From positions 1 to 64,000 of the forward strand of contig JAGKQE010000049.1 in assembly GCA_022609375.1 (NCBI GenBank): DNA of 64,000 bases, given 5' to 3'. The translations under genes were made by a program, and so were the position numbers. Shown here piece after piece: positions 55,453 through 64,000 of this stretch. The DNA comes from Xenosphaeropsis pyriputrescens (lineage: Eukaryota > Ascomycota > Leotiomycetes > Phacidiales > Phacidiaceae). The stretch's first letter is position 1; each line of letters opens with the position of its first letter. The notes below the pieces were generated by a model. That model did not search any database. It saw only the letters and a list, made by a program, of their open reading frames with translations, and was not told the DNA's origin.

Positions 55453-57485
55453 ATGTCTCGCTTTGGACTTGCACTCTTAGCTGCCAAGTTACTCTTGGCC
55501 CCTGTACTGGCTGACAATTGGGTTTCACCAGAGTAAGTCTCTACCTTCTGTACATTGATCAAGCAAGAGTCAAAACATACTCATATGAATACTTAGATAT
55601 AAACACATCTTCGAGTTCCCCCTTCCAATCCCACCCACTCTTGCGCCACTCACTTCCTATACCAATGTTTCTACTGGAAAGACAATTGATTACTACGAAA
55701 TCAACATCAGGCCCTTTACTGCACAAATCTATCCAGAGCTTGGGCCAACGTCCTTGGTTGGATATAACGGAATCGCTCCGGGGCCGACCTTCAAGACGAC
55801 AAGAGGTCGCGAAGCAGTTGTGAAATTCATCAATCAGTATGATCGACCATCCTCCATCCATCTTCATGGCTCGTATAGTAGAACGCCTTTCGATGGCTGG
55901 GCCGAAGACAGAACCTTCCCCGGCCAGGCGAAGGATTATTATTATCCCAATGTCCAGCCCATGAGGACCCTCTGGTATCATGATCACTCTCTCGGCATCA
56001 CTGCAGTAAACGCCTACTTTGGACAAGCTGGATTCTACTTGTTGGACGATCCAGAGGTCGACGCCGCACTTAAACTTCCAACGGGAGACTATGACATCCC
56101 CTTGATGCTTGCATCAAAGCAGTTCCTTTCAAGTGGCGAACTTCTCTCTCCAGAAAACGAGCGCACCTCATTGTATGGTGATGTAATCACAGTCAACGCC
56201 CAACCATGGCCATACATGAAAGCAGAACCGCGAATGTACAAGTTCCGAGTCCTCGACGCATCCATCTCTCGCTCATACAAGCTCTACCTCATAGCCGACG
56301 ATGCACCGAACACCCGCCTACCATTCACAGTCGTCGGTGGTGATGCCGGATACCTTGACCATCCAGTCGATACCACATCCCTTGTCATAGCTATGGCTGA
56401 GCGTTACGAGATTGTTATCGACTTCGGAAAATATCAGGGAAAGAACTTGACTCTCAAGAACGAGCTTCAATTCCAAACGAACACGGACTACCCCGCCACC
56501 GACCGCGTGATGAAATTTGTTGTCGGATCAACAGTGAAATCACTCTCCAACAATGGCCCTATTCCATCTGCTCTCGCAAAATTTCATACGCCTGGCGCTC
56601 ACCCCACAATCGACCAATCTTTCACCTTCGAGCGCACAAACGGTCAATGGCTCATCAATGGCGTTGGTTTTGAAGATATTCCAAATCGTATCCTTGCCTT
56701 CCCACCACAAGGTCGTGTGCAGCGTTGGGAGCTCATCAACAAGAGTGGCGGCTGGTCGCATCCCATCCATATCCACCTCATTGACTTCCAAGTTGTTAGT
56801 CGAAGCGGTGGACGTGGTGCTGTCGAGCCATACGAGGCCGCTGCACTCAAGGATGTTGTGTATTTAGGAGTTAATGAGCGTGTGGAAGTAATTGCGAATT
56901 TTGCGCCGTGGTCTGGTGTTTACATGGTACGTCCAGGAGATCTCTCTTGACAGCCTTTTCCTTCGCACAGCATACCCACAACGAAAATACATCTACAAGA
57001 GTACGAATGACTAACAAACTCAGTTCCATTGCCATAATCTGGTGCATGAAGATCACGATATGATGGCAGCTTTCAATGTCTCCACCGTAGATCTCACATC
57101 CTATGGCTACCCCGAGACTGTCTCTTTTGCCGACCCCATGGCTGATGTCTTCCAAGCGAAAGCATACAGTGGCACCACTGACCTGATAAAGATTCATGAC
57201 GAGCGATTGCCTTATTTTCAGGGACTGAATGCCTATCCGGATGCGTTGAGCATCGAAGCCTACCTCGATAGCTATTATGCTACACATACAGCTGCGCCTG
57301 TGAGCACTTCAACCAAGAATGGGGGCGGTGGAGCAACAACGACGAGCACGCTGGCTACGAGTACGAAGAGTTCATCGACGGCTAGTACGCTTGTTACCAG
57401 TAGGAAGAGCTCGTCGACTACGAAAGTGGCGACGACAAGTTCTTCCACAAAGTCTAGCTCGACAACGTCGACTAAGACCAAGTAG
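55453..57485 (+). CDS. Secreted multicopper oxidase, bilirubin-oxidase/CotA-like
   Basis: Predicted 626-residue secreted oxidase reducing O2 to water while oxidising phenols, tetrapyrroles or metals. Exons are 55453-55532, 55597-56935 and 57024-57485 (introns 64 and 88 nt). A signal peptide (FGLALLAAKLLLAPVLA) ends before DNWVSPE. All four copper motifs are present: SSIHLHGSYSRTPFDG, TLWYHDHSLGIT, SHPIHIHLIDFQ and FHCHNLVHEDHDMM, the last with the type-1 Cys, His and axial Met. The third intron falls just before FHCH. IHIHLIDFQ groups it with bilirubin-oxidase-like enzymes rather than classical laccases. The last 60 residues are Ser/Thr-rich with repeated TKSSST, suggesting O-glycosylation or wall attachment. 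The natural substrate cannot be told. Confidence 0.92.
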
Positions 57486-58466
57486 TTTCTGCTTTGGGTG
57501 GGAGAGAGGCAAATATAAATACCATTTCGCTGGAGTTTATTTAGGATTCTTTTGTTATCAATACCATTTTCGTTATCATAGTTCTGGCAATCATGCTTAT
57601 TGTGCGCAACTTGTGCTTGTCCATGTATTTTATAATGAAACCACCTAGATATAAAATAGCTCGACAATATCAATACGATTCTTTCACTCTTAATATTTTT
57701 TGACTCCCAGTAGACTTACAGCTCTGAATGATTTTTGTTGCCCTGTACATTTATGATCTTGCTGACTGACCTCACAATGCAAAACCTGAGCGAGTAACTA
57801 CAAATACTATCCCAACAATCATCATCCATCTTCACGATGATTACCAACACACCCACCCCCCTCCACAATACACAGCACACAAACCATTCTCATACCCAAA
57901 CACCCAGCCCATCATCCCTAACCCAACATCCAACCAACACAACATCCCCACGAATCCCAAGCACAGCAATCTCTCCCACCCCGACGAACACTCCGCGACG
58001 CTACCGTGCGCCAGCCCAACGCTAGGTGGCGCAACGGTGGTGCCACCGCGGCTAGCCCGGCGAGCGGAAACGCCAAGATCCTAGCGCCGGTCAAGCTCAC
58101 TGCGTACGCTCGGCGTGCTGCCTCGAGCTGCTTCGGCGTTGAGTTCGTCTGGGGATTTATAGGCATGGGGGTTTTGTGAGTGTAGGACGTTAGCATGCTC
58201 TATTGGTATTAATTGTATCAGATAAATTGAAGGAATGAGGAATAAAAAGGAAGATATGATGATGGCTTGGCCGTTGGTTTAAAGCAATCTCTTGAACGTA
58301 TCATATTATATTTCTCTATATAACCGAATAATCTAGGTATCTCCAACTCTTGAAATGCAAAGAGGAATACAATGCAAAGATGATATATGTGCCCAAAACA
58401 AACAAACAGCAATGAAATCCCTTTATGCAGGATGGTATCTCCAACGCCATGTTTCAATCCATTCAT
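57486..58466. other. Intergenic with a GC-rich block
   Basis: A/T-rich flanks enclose a GC-rich block at about 57950-58140. A minus-strand frame (58166-57918, about 82 codons) reads AARRAYAVSLTGARILAF and looks weakly protein-like with one hydrophobic segment; I leave it as a possible small gene. The plus-strand frame there is Thr/Pro low-complexity. Confidence 0.35.
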
Positions 58467-59558
58467 CTACTCTGTAACCCCCGATTCCGTACTTCCCGCA
58501 AAAGTCGGTCTCGCCGCTGGCAATGTAGCAGAGCACTCAGTCAAATTATTGATGTTATTCACACCCAAAAGGCTCAAGCGCGTGTACGCCGCAGCATAAT
58601 CCTCATTCCAATGACTCTGGTCGCCGATGAAGGCATTCCACTCGGTCGAGACCCTCGAATCGTTACTGAGCACCGCATCACTCGCGAAGCGAAACGTGCC
58701 GGTCTTCGCCTTGGGCTGCACAGTCTCGTTGTAGAAGCTGACATCCCACACGCCCGGCGTCGAGTCCTGCGGCTGCCCGAACTTCGAGACCTGCACGAAG
58801 AACTGGCGGGAGGTGCTGTGGGCGCCGAGGAGGGCGGCCAGGTCGTGTGGCGAGATGGTCTTGTCGGCGAACAAGTTGATGAGCGTGCTGGCATCGGAGC
58901 TGACGCTCGGCAGCAGGCCGTCGGGCGCGGCGCGCGTGGCGTCCTTGCGGCCGACGAAGGTGCGCATGCGCGGGCCCAGCGGGCAGGTGACGACGGCATG
59001 CGATGCGCTGTATTGGATGATGTCGGCCATGGAGAGGGTGGGGTAGCGCGACTTCATGAGCTTCGCGCTCGCGACTATCAGCTCGAGGCCGCGGTTCTCG
59101 GCGCGCGAGATCTCGTTGAACAGCACGAGCGAGCCGTCGGCGCCTCCGTAGTCTTGCCCTGCTGCTGCGAGCTTCTTGGACCACGTGCCTGCGTCGTGGA
59201 AGCCAAGGCGGATTGCAGCGCGTGCGAGCTCGTTGCATCGGCCTGTTGGGCCTTTGAAGGCGGCTGTTAGGTCCTTGGAGACGAAATACCATGGGCAGCA
59301 GACGTCTTTGCTCGTTTTGCAGGATGCTACCGAGGCTGGCATCTTGCCTGTTGTGGATGTCTGGGCGGTCTCGCTGCCCAGGAGGATGTTGGCTATTGAT
59401 TGACCTACGGGACTGGTTATGCCCTTTTGTAGGTCACCGATCACGCCTTGACTGACGTCGCCATCTGAGTTCGTGTCTTGGGGGAGAGGAGCTGGGAGAG
59501 CGATGGCGGTGGTGAGGGATACGAAGGTGAGGAGAGCTGGGAGGATGTGCGGTAACAT
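58467..59558 (-). CDS. Secreted class II heme peroxidase (AA2), copy 1
   Basis: Single-exon 363-residue extracellular peroxidase using H2O2 to oxidise aromatic or phenolic substrates. A signal peptide (ILPALLTFVSLTTAIALPAP) precedes a propeptide-like Asp/Gln-rich stretch. The distal site is AAIRLGFHDAGTW with Arg and His; the distal Ca2+ loop is GGADGSLVLFNEISRAENRG; the proximal His is in LAALLGAHSTSRQFF, followed by TPGVWDVSFY. The position three residues before the distal Arg is Ala, not Glu, so the full manganese site of basidiomycete Mn-peroxidases is incomplete; the equivalent of the first Glu is kept. It is therefore best called a generic ascomycete class II peroxidase. The tail after LSLLGVNNINNLTEC is short. 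Confidence 0.92.
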   Translation of the reverse strand: MLPHILPALLTFVSLTTAIALPAPLPQDTNSDGDVSQGVIGDLQKGITSPVGQSIANILLGSETAQTSTTGKMPASVASCKTSKDVCCPWYFVSKDLTAAFKGPTGRCNELARAAIRLGFHDAGTWSKKLAAAGQDYGGADGSLVLFNEISRAENRGLELIVASAKLMKSRYPTLSMADIIQYSASHAVVTCPLGPRMRTFVGRKDATRAAPDGLLPSVSSDASTLINLFADKTISPHDLAALLGAHSTSRQFFVQVSKFGQPQDSTPGVWDVSFYNETVQPKAKTGTFRFASDAVLSNDSRVSTEWNAFIGDQSHWNEDYAAAYTRLSLLGVNNINNLTECSATLPAARPTFAGSTESGVTE

Positions 59559-62500
59559 CGTGGGAGGTGGTTTATATGAACGAATTTCCTTTCTATGCTG
59601 GACTGATATGGGAGTTGTGCAGATACAAAGTAGGAAAGTGATAATTCCTGGTCTTTGGTGTTACGCTGCAAGTGAATTGATGTAGAAAACAGTCAAGAAA
59701 TGCATTTCATATATCACAACGAGGAGATATAAATAAGCTGACGTTGTACTCACCGGAGTCTAGAATTCGAAGAGATCTACATGGTCAGGACACTACCAAG
59801 AACCAACTATCAGACAAGAGGCTCGTCGAAGAACGTCCATGGTAACGGATTGTCATCCCTGGGTGGTCTCTAGTGATCTATTTGAACAGTTGACGGGTGA
59901 AAGACACATCAATGATTCATTCAGGCACCTGGCCATGTTTATGAACTTCCAGGGACCGGACTGCTCTGGGGTCGTTTGGGCCCTTCTAAATAACGGAACT
60001 GTAGCCTTTTCTGACATGTATAAGCGTGAGATATCGTGAGGCTTGAAAGATATGTTGCGAGAGCTCGGCGTCGTTTCTTGTGCAGAGCGGACTCTTGAAT
60101 GTGGCTTGCTGGATGTTGTCCAGATGGGCGAAGGATGAAGTTTAAAGCGATTATTCTAGAGTGGAGGTGTTAAGACCTCCTTGGCGTCACGTGTTGGCAT
60201 TTTGGTGGTAAACTAGGAGGAGTGGCTTGATGGGCTGATCCTTTAGTATGTCTACTAGGTATGTAAACACCAGTGACTGTTGAACTTTAATGAATGGCAT
60301 TAATAATTGTGATGATAGTAATAGTAATAGTAATCGCATTAATTCTAATATTGATTTTTTATAAGACGCTGAATTGTGTAGGATTTATATAGTACTCTAT
60401 TGATTGATAATAGCCAAGTGAGCCTGGCAGAATCAATAATGAGAGGAATAAATATGATTCGTCATCTTGTATGAATCTGGAGAGACACTTGATCCTATCT
60501 CTACTCTATAGGCTCATAGTCTCATGGTTAGATGGAGAGAGGATATATCATATTGCCAAGTGGAAACTTGCAGATGCATAGTAGATTATAATAGCCGTTG
60601 TAGAGATAGAAAGCACCAAAGACAAAGTGCAGGTTTGAGGCCATAGATAAGTGAAGTCTTCCTTTAATTTTGATTTGTATACCTATCACCATGCTTGTAC
60701 TGTATGCAGGTACACTTGATATCAGAACATCTCTTTTGTCTTTGTCTTCGTCTTTGTCTTTGTCTTTGTCTTCGTCTTTGTCCTTGTCTTCATCTTTGCC
60801 CTTGACCGTTGAACTTTGGACCTTGATCAACGACAAGACACAAGCAGATACCTTCTTCGCCTCCGCTTTAATTGTTCTGCACTGCCATGTCAACCATAGT
60901 ATACAAAAATGTAGTTCGGGTCGAAAGCCAAGTATTGAGGGGAGCACCAAGTTCTCAAGGGACTCGGCTAGAGACAAAGTCCTTCCCAAGTACCAAGTAC
61001 CATAGTTAGTACAGCAAGTAGAGTCGTACTTTTCCATCATGCCATCAGTTATGGGCCTTTCTAGGCTCTCTATTGCTGCTCTTCGAGCCTAGAAGAGATT
61101 GAAAGCTGTTAGTACGGCATCAACAGATGTAGGCTAGAACATTACCTTGGTAAAGTATCGGATGAAGAACAATCTTTGTAGGCAGAAACAATACCTAGAT
61201 AGTTGAAGGGAAGGGTAAAGCAAGCAGAAGAGAAAGGTATGTATCTACAGTACATACCATCCATCTCAGGCATACATTTGCCAAAAGTTAGGCATCAATT
61301 CGATTAGTCCGGGGAAACTTACTATGTTGGTGACACCACACACCAAATGCTGTAGTTAGATGCGCGTCACGGGTCTCACCCTCACCCTCACCACCGACGA
61401 CCGTCAGAAATAGTCCAAACCTACGACAGACGTCCATCAACAACCAACCCTCATCAACAACATCAACAACTACCAGGGTGCACAACGCTTGAACCTCACA
61501 ATTGCCTGACACGTCTATACCTCACGAGTCACGAGTATTCAACTTCATCAATGATCTCTCCTTCATGCCAATCCCCTCGATATCACAACTCCATGCCATG
61601 GCTGGTGTGAGGAGTATAACCTGTTCACCGTTGACCCAGTTCCACGGCCTTCAAACGCCACACATCCCACTGGTCTAGATGCCCCACGTGGAATAGCACT
61701 CTCCTATCCCCTCCATCGGACTCTCTTCAGGCCACTCCACACACTTGCCATGGGACCGGAATCTGATTTCTCGCCCCTACTATCCATTCCACATACATCC
61801 AACCATGTTGCCCCACAACTATCCAGCTCAGAGACTTCCGCTAGGACGGCGAGGGCGGGCTAGGCGGTCAGGAACATGTTCATGACCGTCTGCGGCTGCC
61901 TACAATTACAATAACCCTGCTCTTGATTGGATGGCTGCGTATCCTATAGCTCGGAGTCTCTGTGGAGGCACTTGGTTTGATATGTACCGAAGACGCCGGA
62001 GTTGATCCTCCCTCGGTGAGTTGATACTGGGAAGACAATGGCGCTTCGGAAAGCGTAAGTTTGAGATTTCTCTTGCAAGACGTTTGCTTTTCATTTCAGC
62101 TCTTTAGGCCCACGAAGTCGGTTCAAGCACGTATGGCGGTGTCAAGCCTTTCTTAGTACTCTTTGTTGTCTTGTGAGGAGATGCGATTCTACCTATGCTT
62201 CATATTTTGACTTCCAGCCTCTGGCTTCGAGACTGTTGACTTGAGCGAATGTGTATCAGAACAAATAAAATATTCTTGCTGACATCTCTAGAACCAACAA
62301 GTCAGACCAACCGTGCCTCCACGTCCATCATGCACCGAAAGACGTCCGGCTCATAGGCCGATGAACAGACTACCATGCAAAGACCACAACAGTCCAGATG
62401 TCCATAGCTTGCCAAGACATCAAAAATCCAATCTCAGCTGGCTTACTATGTACACAGCATACGGTATACATCTGCTCGTTCCATCCGTTCCATTCAACCC

Positions 62501-62791
62501 GCAACGCCGTAAACCCAGTTTCAATCGCCGAAGCAGTCAGTTCGTCCTACGTGAATTCCCGTCCTTCTACCATCCACCGTTGTGCTTGTCTTTTGTGGTC
62601 GTGATATCACGCCTAGAACGCCGCTGTCGGGTCTGGCTACCATGCTCGGAGTTTTCTTGGGTGCGAGGGCGTGCTTGGAAATGTTCAAATAGAGGCTGAT
62701 CCTCTATCCTGGAATTCTTTCCTCGGCATCATCCACAGCTTCCTCTCATCTTCTCCTCCCAAGACTTTACAAGACAACCAAGATAGCCAAG
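59559..62791. other. Long intergenic region between two divergently placed peroxidase genes
   Basis: 3.2 kb without a supported gene. It holds AGTAAT units near 60316-60335 and a TCTTTG/TCTTCG hexamer tract at 60732-60798. A 170-codon minus-strand frame (60528-61040) exists only because it reads through the hexamer tract as Lys-Asp/Glu repeats. The left end is the promoter of copy 1 and the right end that of copy 2. Confidence 0.5.
60732..60798 (+). repeat. TCTTTG/TCTTCG hexamer tandem tract
   Basis: About eleven hexamer units, mostly TCTTTG with interspersed TCTTCG and TCCTTG. Confidence 0.92.
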
Positions 62792-63763
62792 ATGCGTTTT
62801 ACTGCTCCTGTCCTTGCTACTTTGGTGGCCTCGGCTATTGCCATCGATTATGCGCCTATTTCTTCGGAGTTGATCCCGAGAGATGCTCTTCCCGATGCCG
62901 AACCGGAACTTCGACTTGAAGAACGAGCTTCTCGTCCTGCCTGCCCTGGAGCTTTCACCTCTCTCACCACCACTTTCAAGAAGGACTTTGTAGATACTTC
63001 TGGCCAGTGCAATGACCAGGCACGAGCCGCAATCCGCTGTGCATTTCACGATGCCGGTTCATGGAACAAGCTGCAGACCTACATTCCCGTCGACGGCACT
63101 GTCTGCTTGAACTCGGACGAGGCCAACTCGCCAGAGAACAATGGTCTTCAGGGTATTTGCTCATACTACAAAGGTCTCATGAAAACCACGGCTGTGTCCA
63201 TGGCCGACCTGATCCAATATGGTGCCGCAGCTGCTACTGTGTTGTGCCCTGGAGGCCAGCCATACACACTGCTCGTCGGCCGCAACGACAGCACCGCCAA
63301 AAACACAGCCGGCCTGCTCCCCGATGTTCACGCCAGCGCCGACTCGCTTTACTCCCTCTTCCAGGACAAAGGCTTCGACGCCGTCGACCTTGCGGCCCTG
63401 TTGGGCGCCCACACGTGCTCCAAGCAATTCTTCGTCGACACGACCCAGGCCGGCGCTCCTCAGGATAGCACTCCCGGTCTCTGGGACGTCAAATTCTACT
63501 CCGAGACGATCAAGCCAGCGTCGGGCGACTTTGTCTTACCGTCCGATATCAACCTCGCCAAGCACGCTGTTGTCGGCAAGGAGTTTGCCGGCTTCGTCAA
63601 CAACCAGGGCAAATGGACGGGCAAGTTCGGTGACGCTATGAGCCGCATGTCGTTGCTTGGCATCAAGGATACTAGTAAGATGGCTGATTGCACCAAGTCG
63701 CTTCCGGCGGCTAAGAGCAAGAGAGATATTACGAGGGCGCTGCTTGGTGCTAAGGCTATTTGA
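62792..63763 (+). CDS. Secreted class II heme peroxidase (AA2), copy 2
   Basis: Single-exon 323-residue peroxidase with signal peptide (MRFTAPVLATLVASAIA) and an acidic propeptide ending near LEERAS. The distal site is AAIRCAFHDAGSW; the proximal His is in LAALLGAHTCSKQFF, followed by TPGLWDVKFYSET and MSRMSLLGIKD. Compared with copy 1, the GGADGS calcium loop is replaced by IPVDGT, keeping Asp, Gly and a hydroxyl residue, and ARAAIR places Ala where Mn-peroxidases have Glu. The two copies are clearly diverged. The C-terminus is basic (KSKRDITRALLGAKAI). The function is extracellular oxidation with H2O2; the substrate is unknown. Possibly the oxidative partner of the multicopper oxidase 5 kb away. 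Confidence 0.92.
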   Translation: MRFTAPVLATLVASAIAIDYAPISSELIPRDALPDAEPELRLEERASRPACPGAFTSLTTTFKKDFVDTSGQCNDQARAAIRCAFHDAGSWNKLQTYIPVDGTVCLNSDEANSPENNGLQGICSYYKGLMKTTAVSMADLIQYGAAAATVLCPGGQPYTLLVGRNDSTAKNTAGLLPDVHASADSLYSLFQDKGFDAVDLAALLGAHTCSKQFFVDTTQAGAPQDSTPGLWDVKFYSETIKPASGDFVLPSDINLAKHAVVGKEFAGFVNNQGKWTGKFGDAMSRMSLLGIKDTSKMADCTKSLPAAKSKRDITRALLGAKAI

Positions 63764-64000
63764 GTGGGGTTAATGATTTAATGGGATTTGGGTAGATTTA
63801 TGGAGTTTGGTTTAGTTCAAAATGGATTGATAAGTACTGAATTGGACATATGTGTGATTGAGCAATGGATTTTGTGATATTGTATCGATTTGCATTGTGA
63901 TTCCCGCTGTTGCTCTTTAGGTCTACTTGTGCTAACTTGGCATACACAGACGAGCTGGTCTGTTGGGTTCTCACCGTAGTTAGGTGTTCTTCTTCGAAGA
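63764..64000 (+). other. 3' flank of peroxidase copy 2
   Basis: A/T-rich sequence with no gene seen before the window edge. Confidence 0.5.

Noticed and set aside
60528..61040. 170-codon frame with Lys-Asp/Glu repeats
   Set aside because: Created by the TCTTTG/TCTTCG tract read on the minus strand; no other protein-like content.
1..64000. tRNA, rRNA or CRISPR features
   Set aside because: I looked for B-box-like GGTTCRANNCC sequences with matching arms and for regularly spaced repeats and found none.

Overview
This window is nuclear DNA of a filamentous ascomycete. The genes carry many short GT-AG introns (about 43-262 nt, mostly 46-70 nt) with CTRAC-type branch sites. They include fungal-only families: Zn2Cys6 regulator, DUF6594, DUF3445, DUF6314 and a Dnt1-like nucleolar protein. 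Ascomycete-type class II peroxidases are also present. A leotiomycete-like fungus is my guess from general gene content, not a proven placement. All exon boundaries were worked out by eye from reading-frame continuity and splice signals.

Left part (2.2-26.0 kb). After a gene-poor 2.2 kb come a DUF2306 membrane protein and a divergently transcribed Zn2Cys6 regulator. They are followed by nine adjacent genes that look like one polysaccharide pathway: a family 8 polysaccharide lyase, an unassigned type II glycosyltransferase-like protein, a GT34-like galactosyl/mannosyltransferase, a GT25-like glycosyltransferase, two paralogous glycosyltransferase-like proteins of an undescribed family, a TPT-type nucleotide-sugar transporter, UDP-glucose 6-dehydrogenase and an acyltransferase-3 membrane protein. 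UDP-glucose dehydrogenase makes UDP-glucuronate, the transporter could bring a sugar nucleotide into the Golgi, the anchored transferases could assemble a chain, the acyltransferase could acetylate it, and the lyase can cleave uronate-containing chains. I read this as a candidate gene cluster for an acidic (glucuronate-containing) extracellular polysaccharide. It is the most interesting thing in the window.

Middle part (26.4-35 kb). A flavin monooxygenase fused to a DUF6314 domain faces a Dal5-type MFS transporter. Next are two related Gag-like ORFs, one ending in a CCHC zinc knuckle, separated by a strikingly AT-rich tract and without any visible pol gene.

Housekeeping part (35.6-49.8 kb). 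This holds a Dnt1/Net1-like nucleolar protein, ribosomal protein eS28, ATP phosphoribosyltransferase (histidine step 1), a small two-helix membrane protein, a DUF3445 protein and a DUF6594 membrane protein.

Right part (51.7-63.8 kb). A caspase-like protein with an intact His/Cys dyad and a hydrophobic tail is followed by a secreted bilirubin-oxidase-like multicopper oxidase and two secreted class II heme peroxidases (AA2). Intergenic DNA here is long, up to 3.2 kb.
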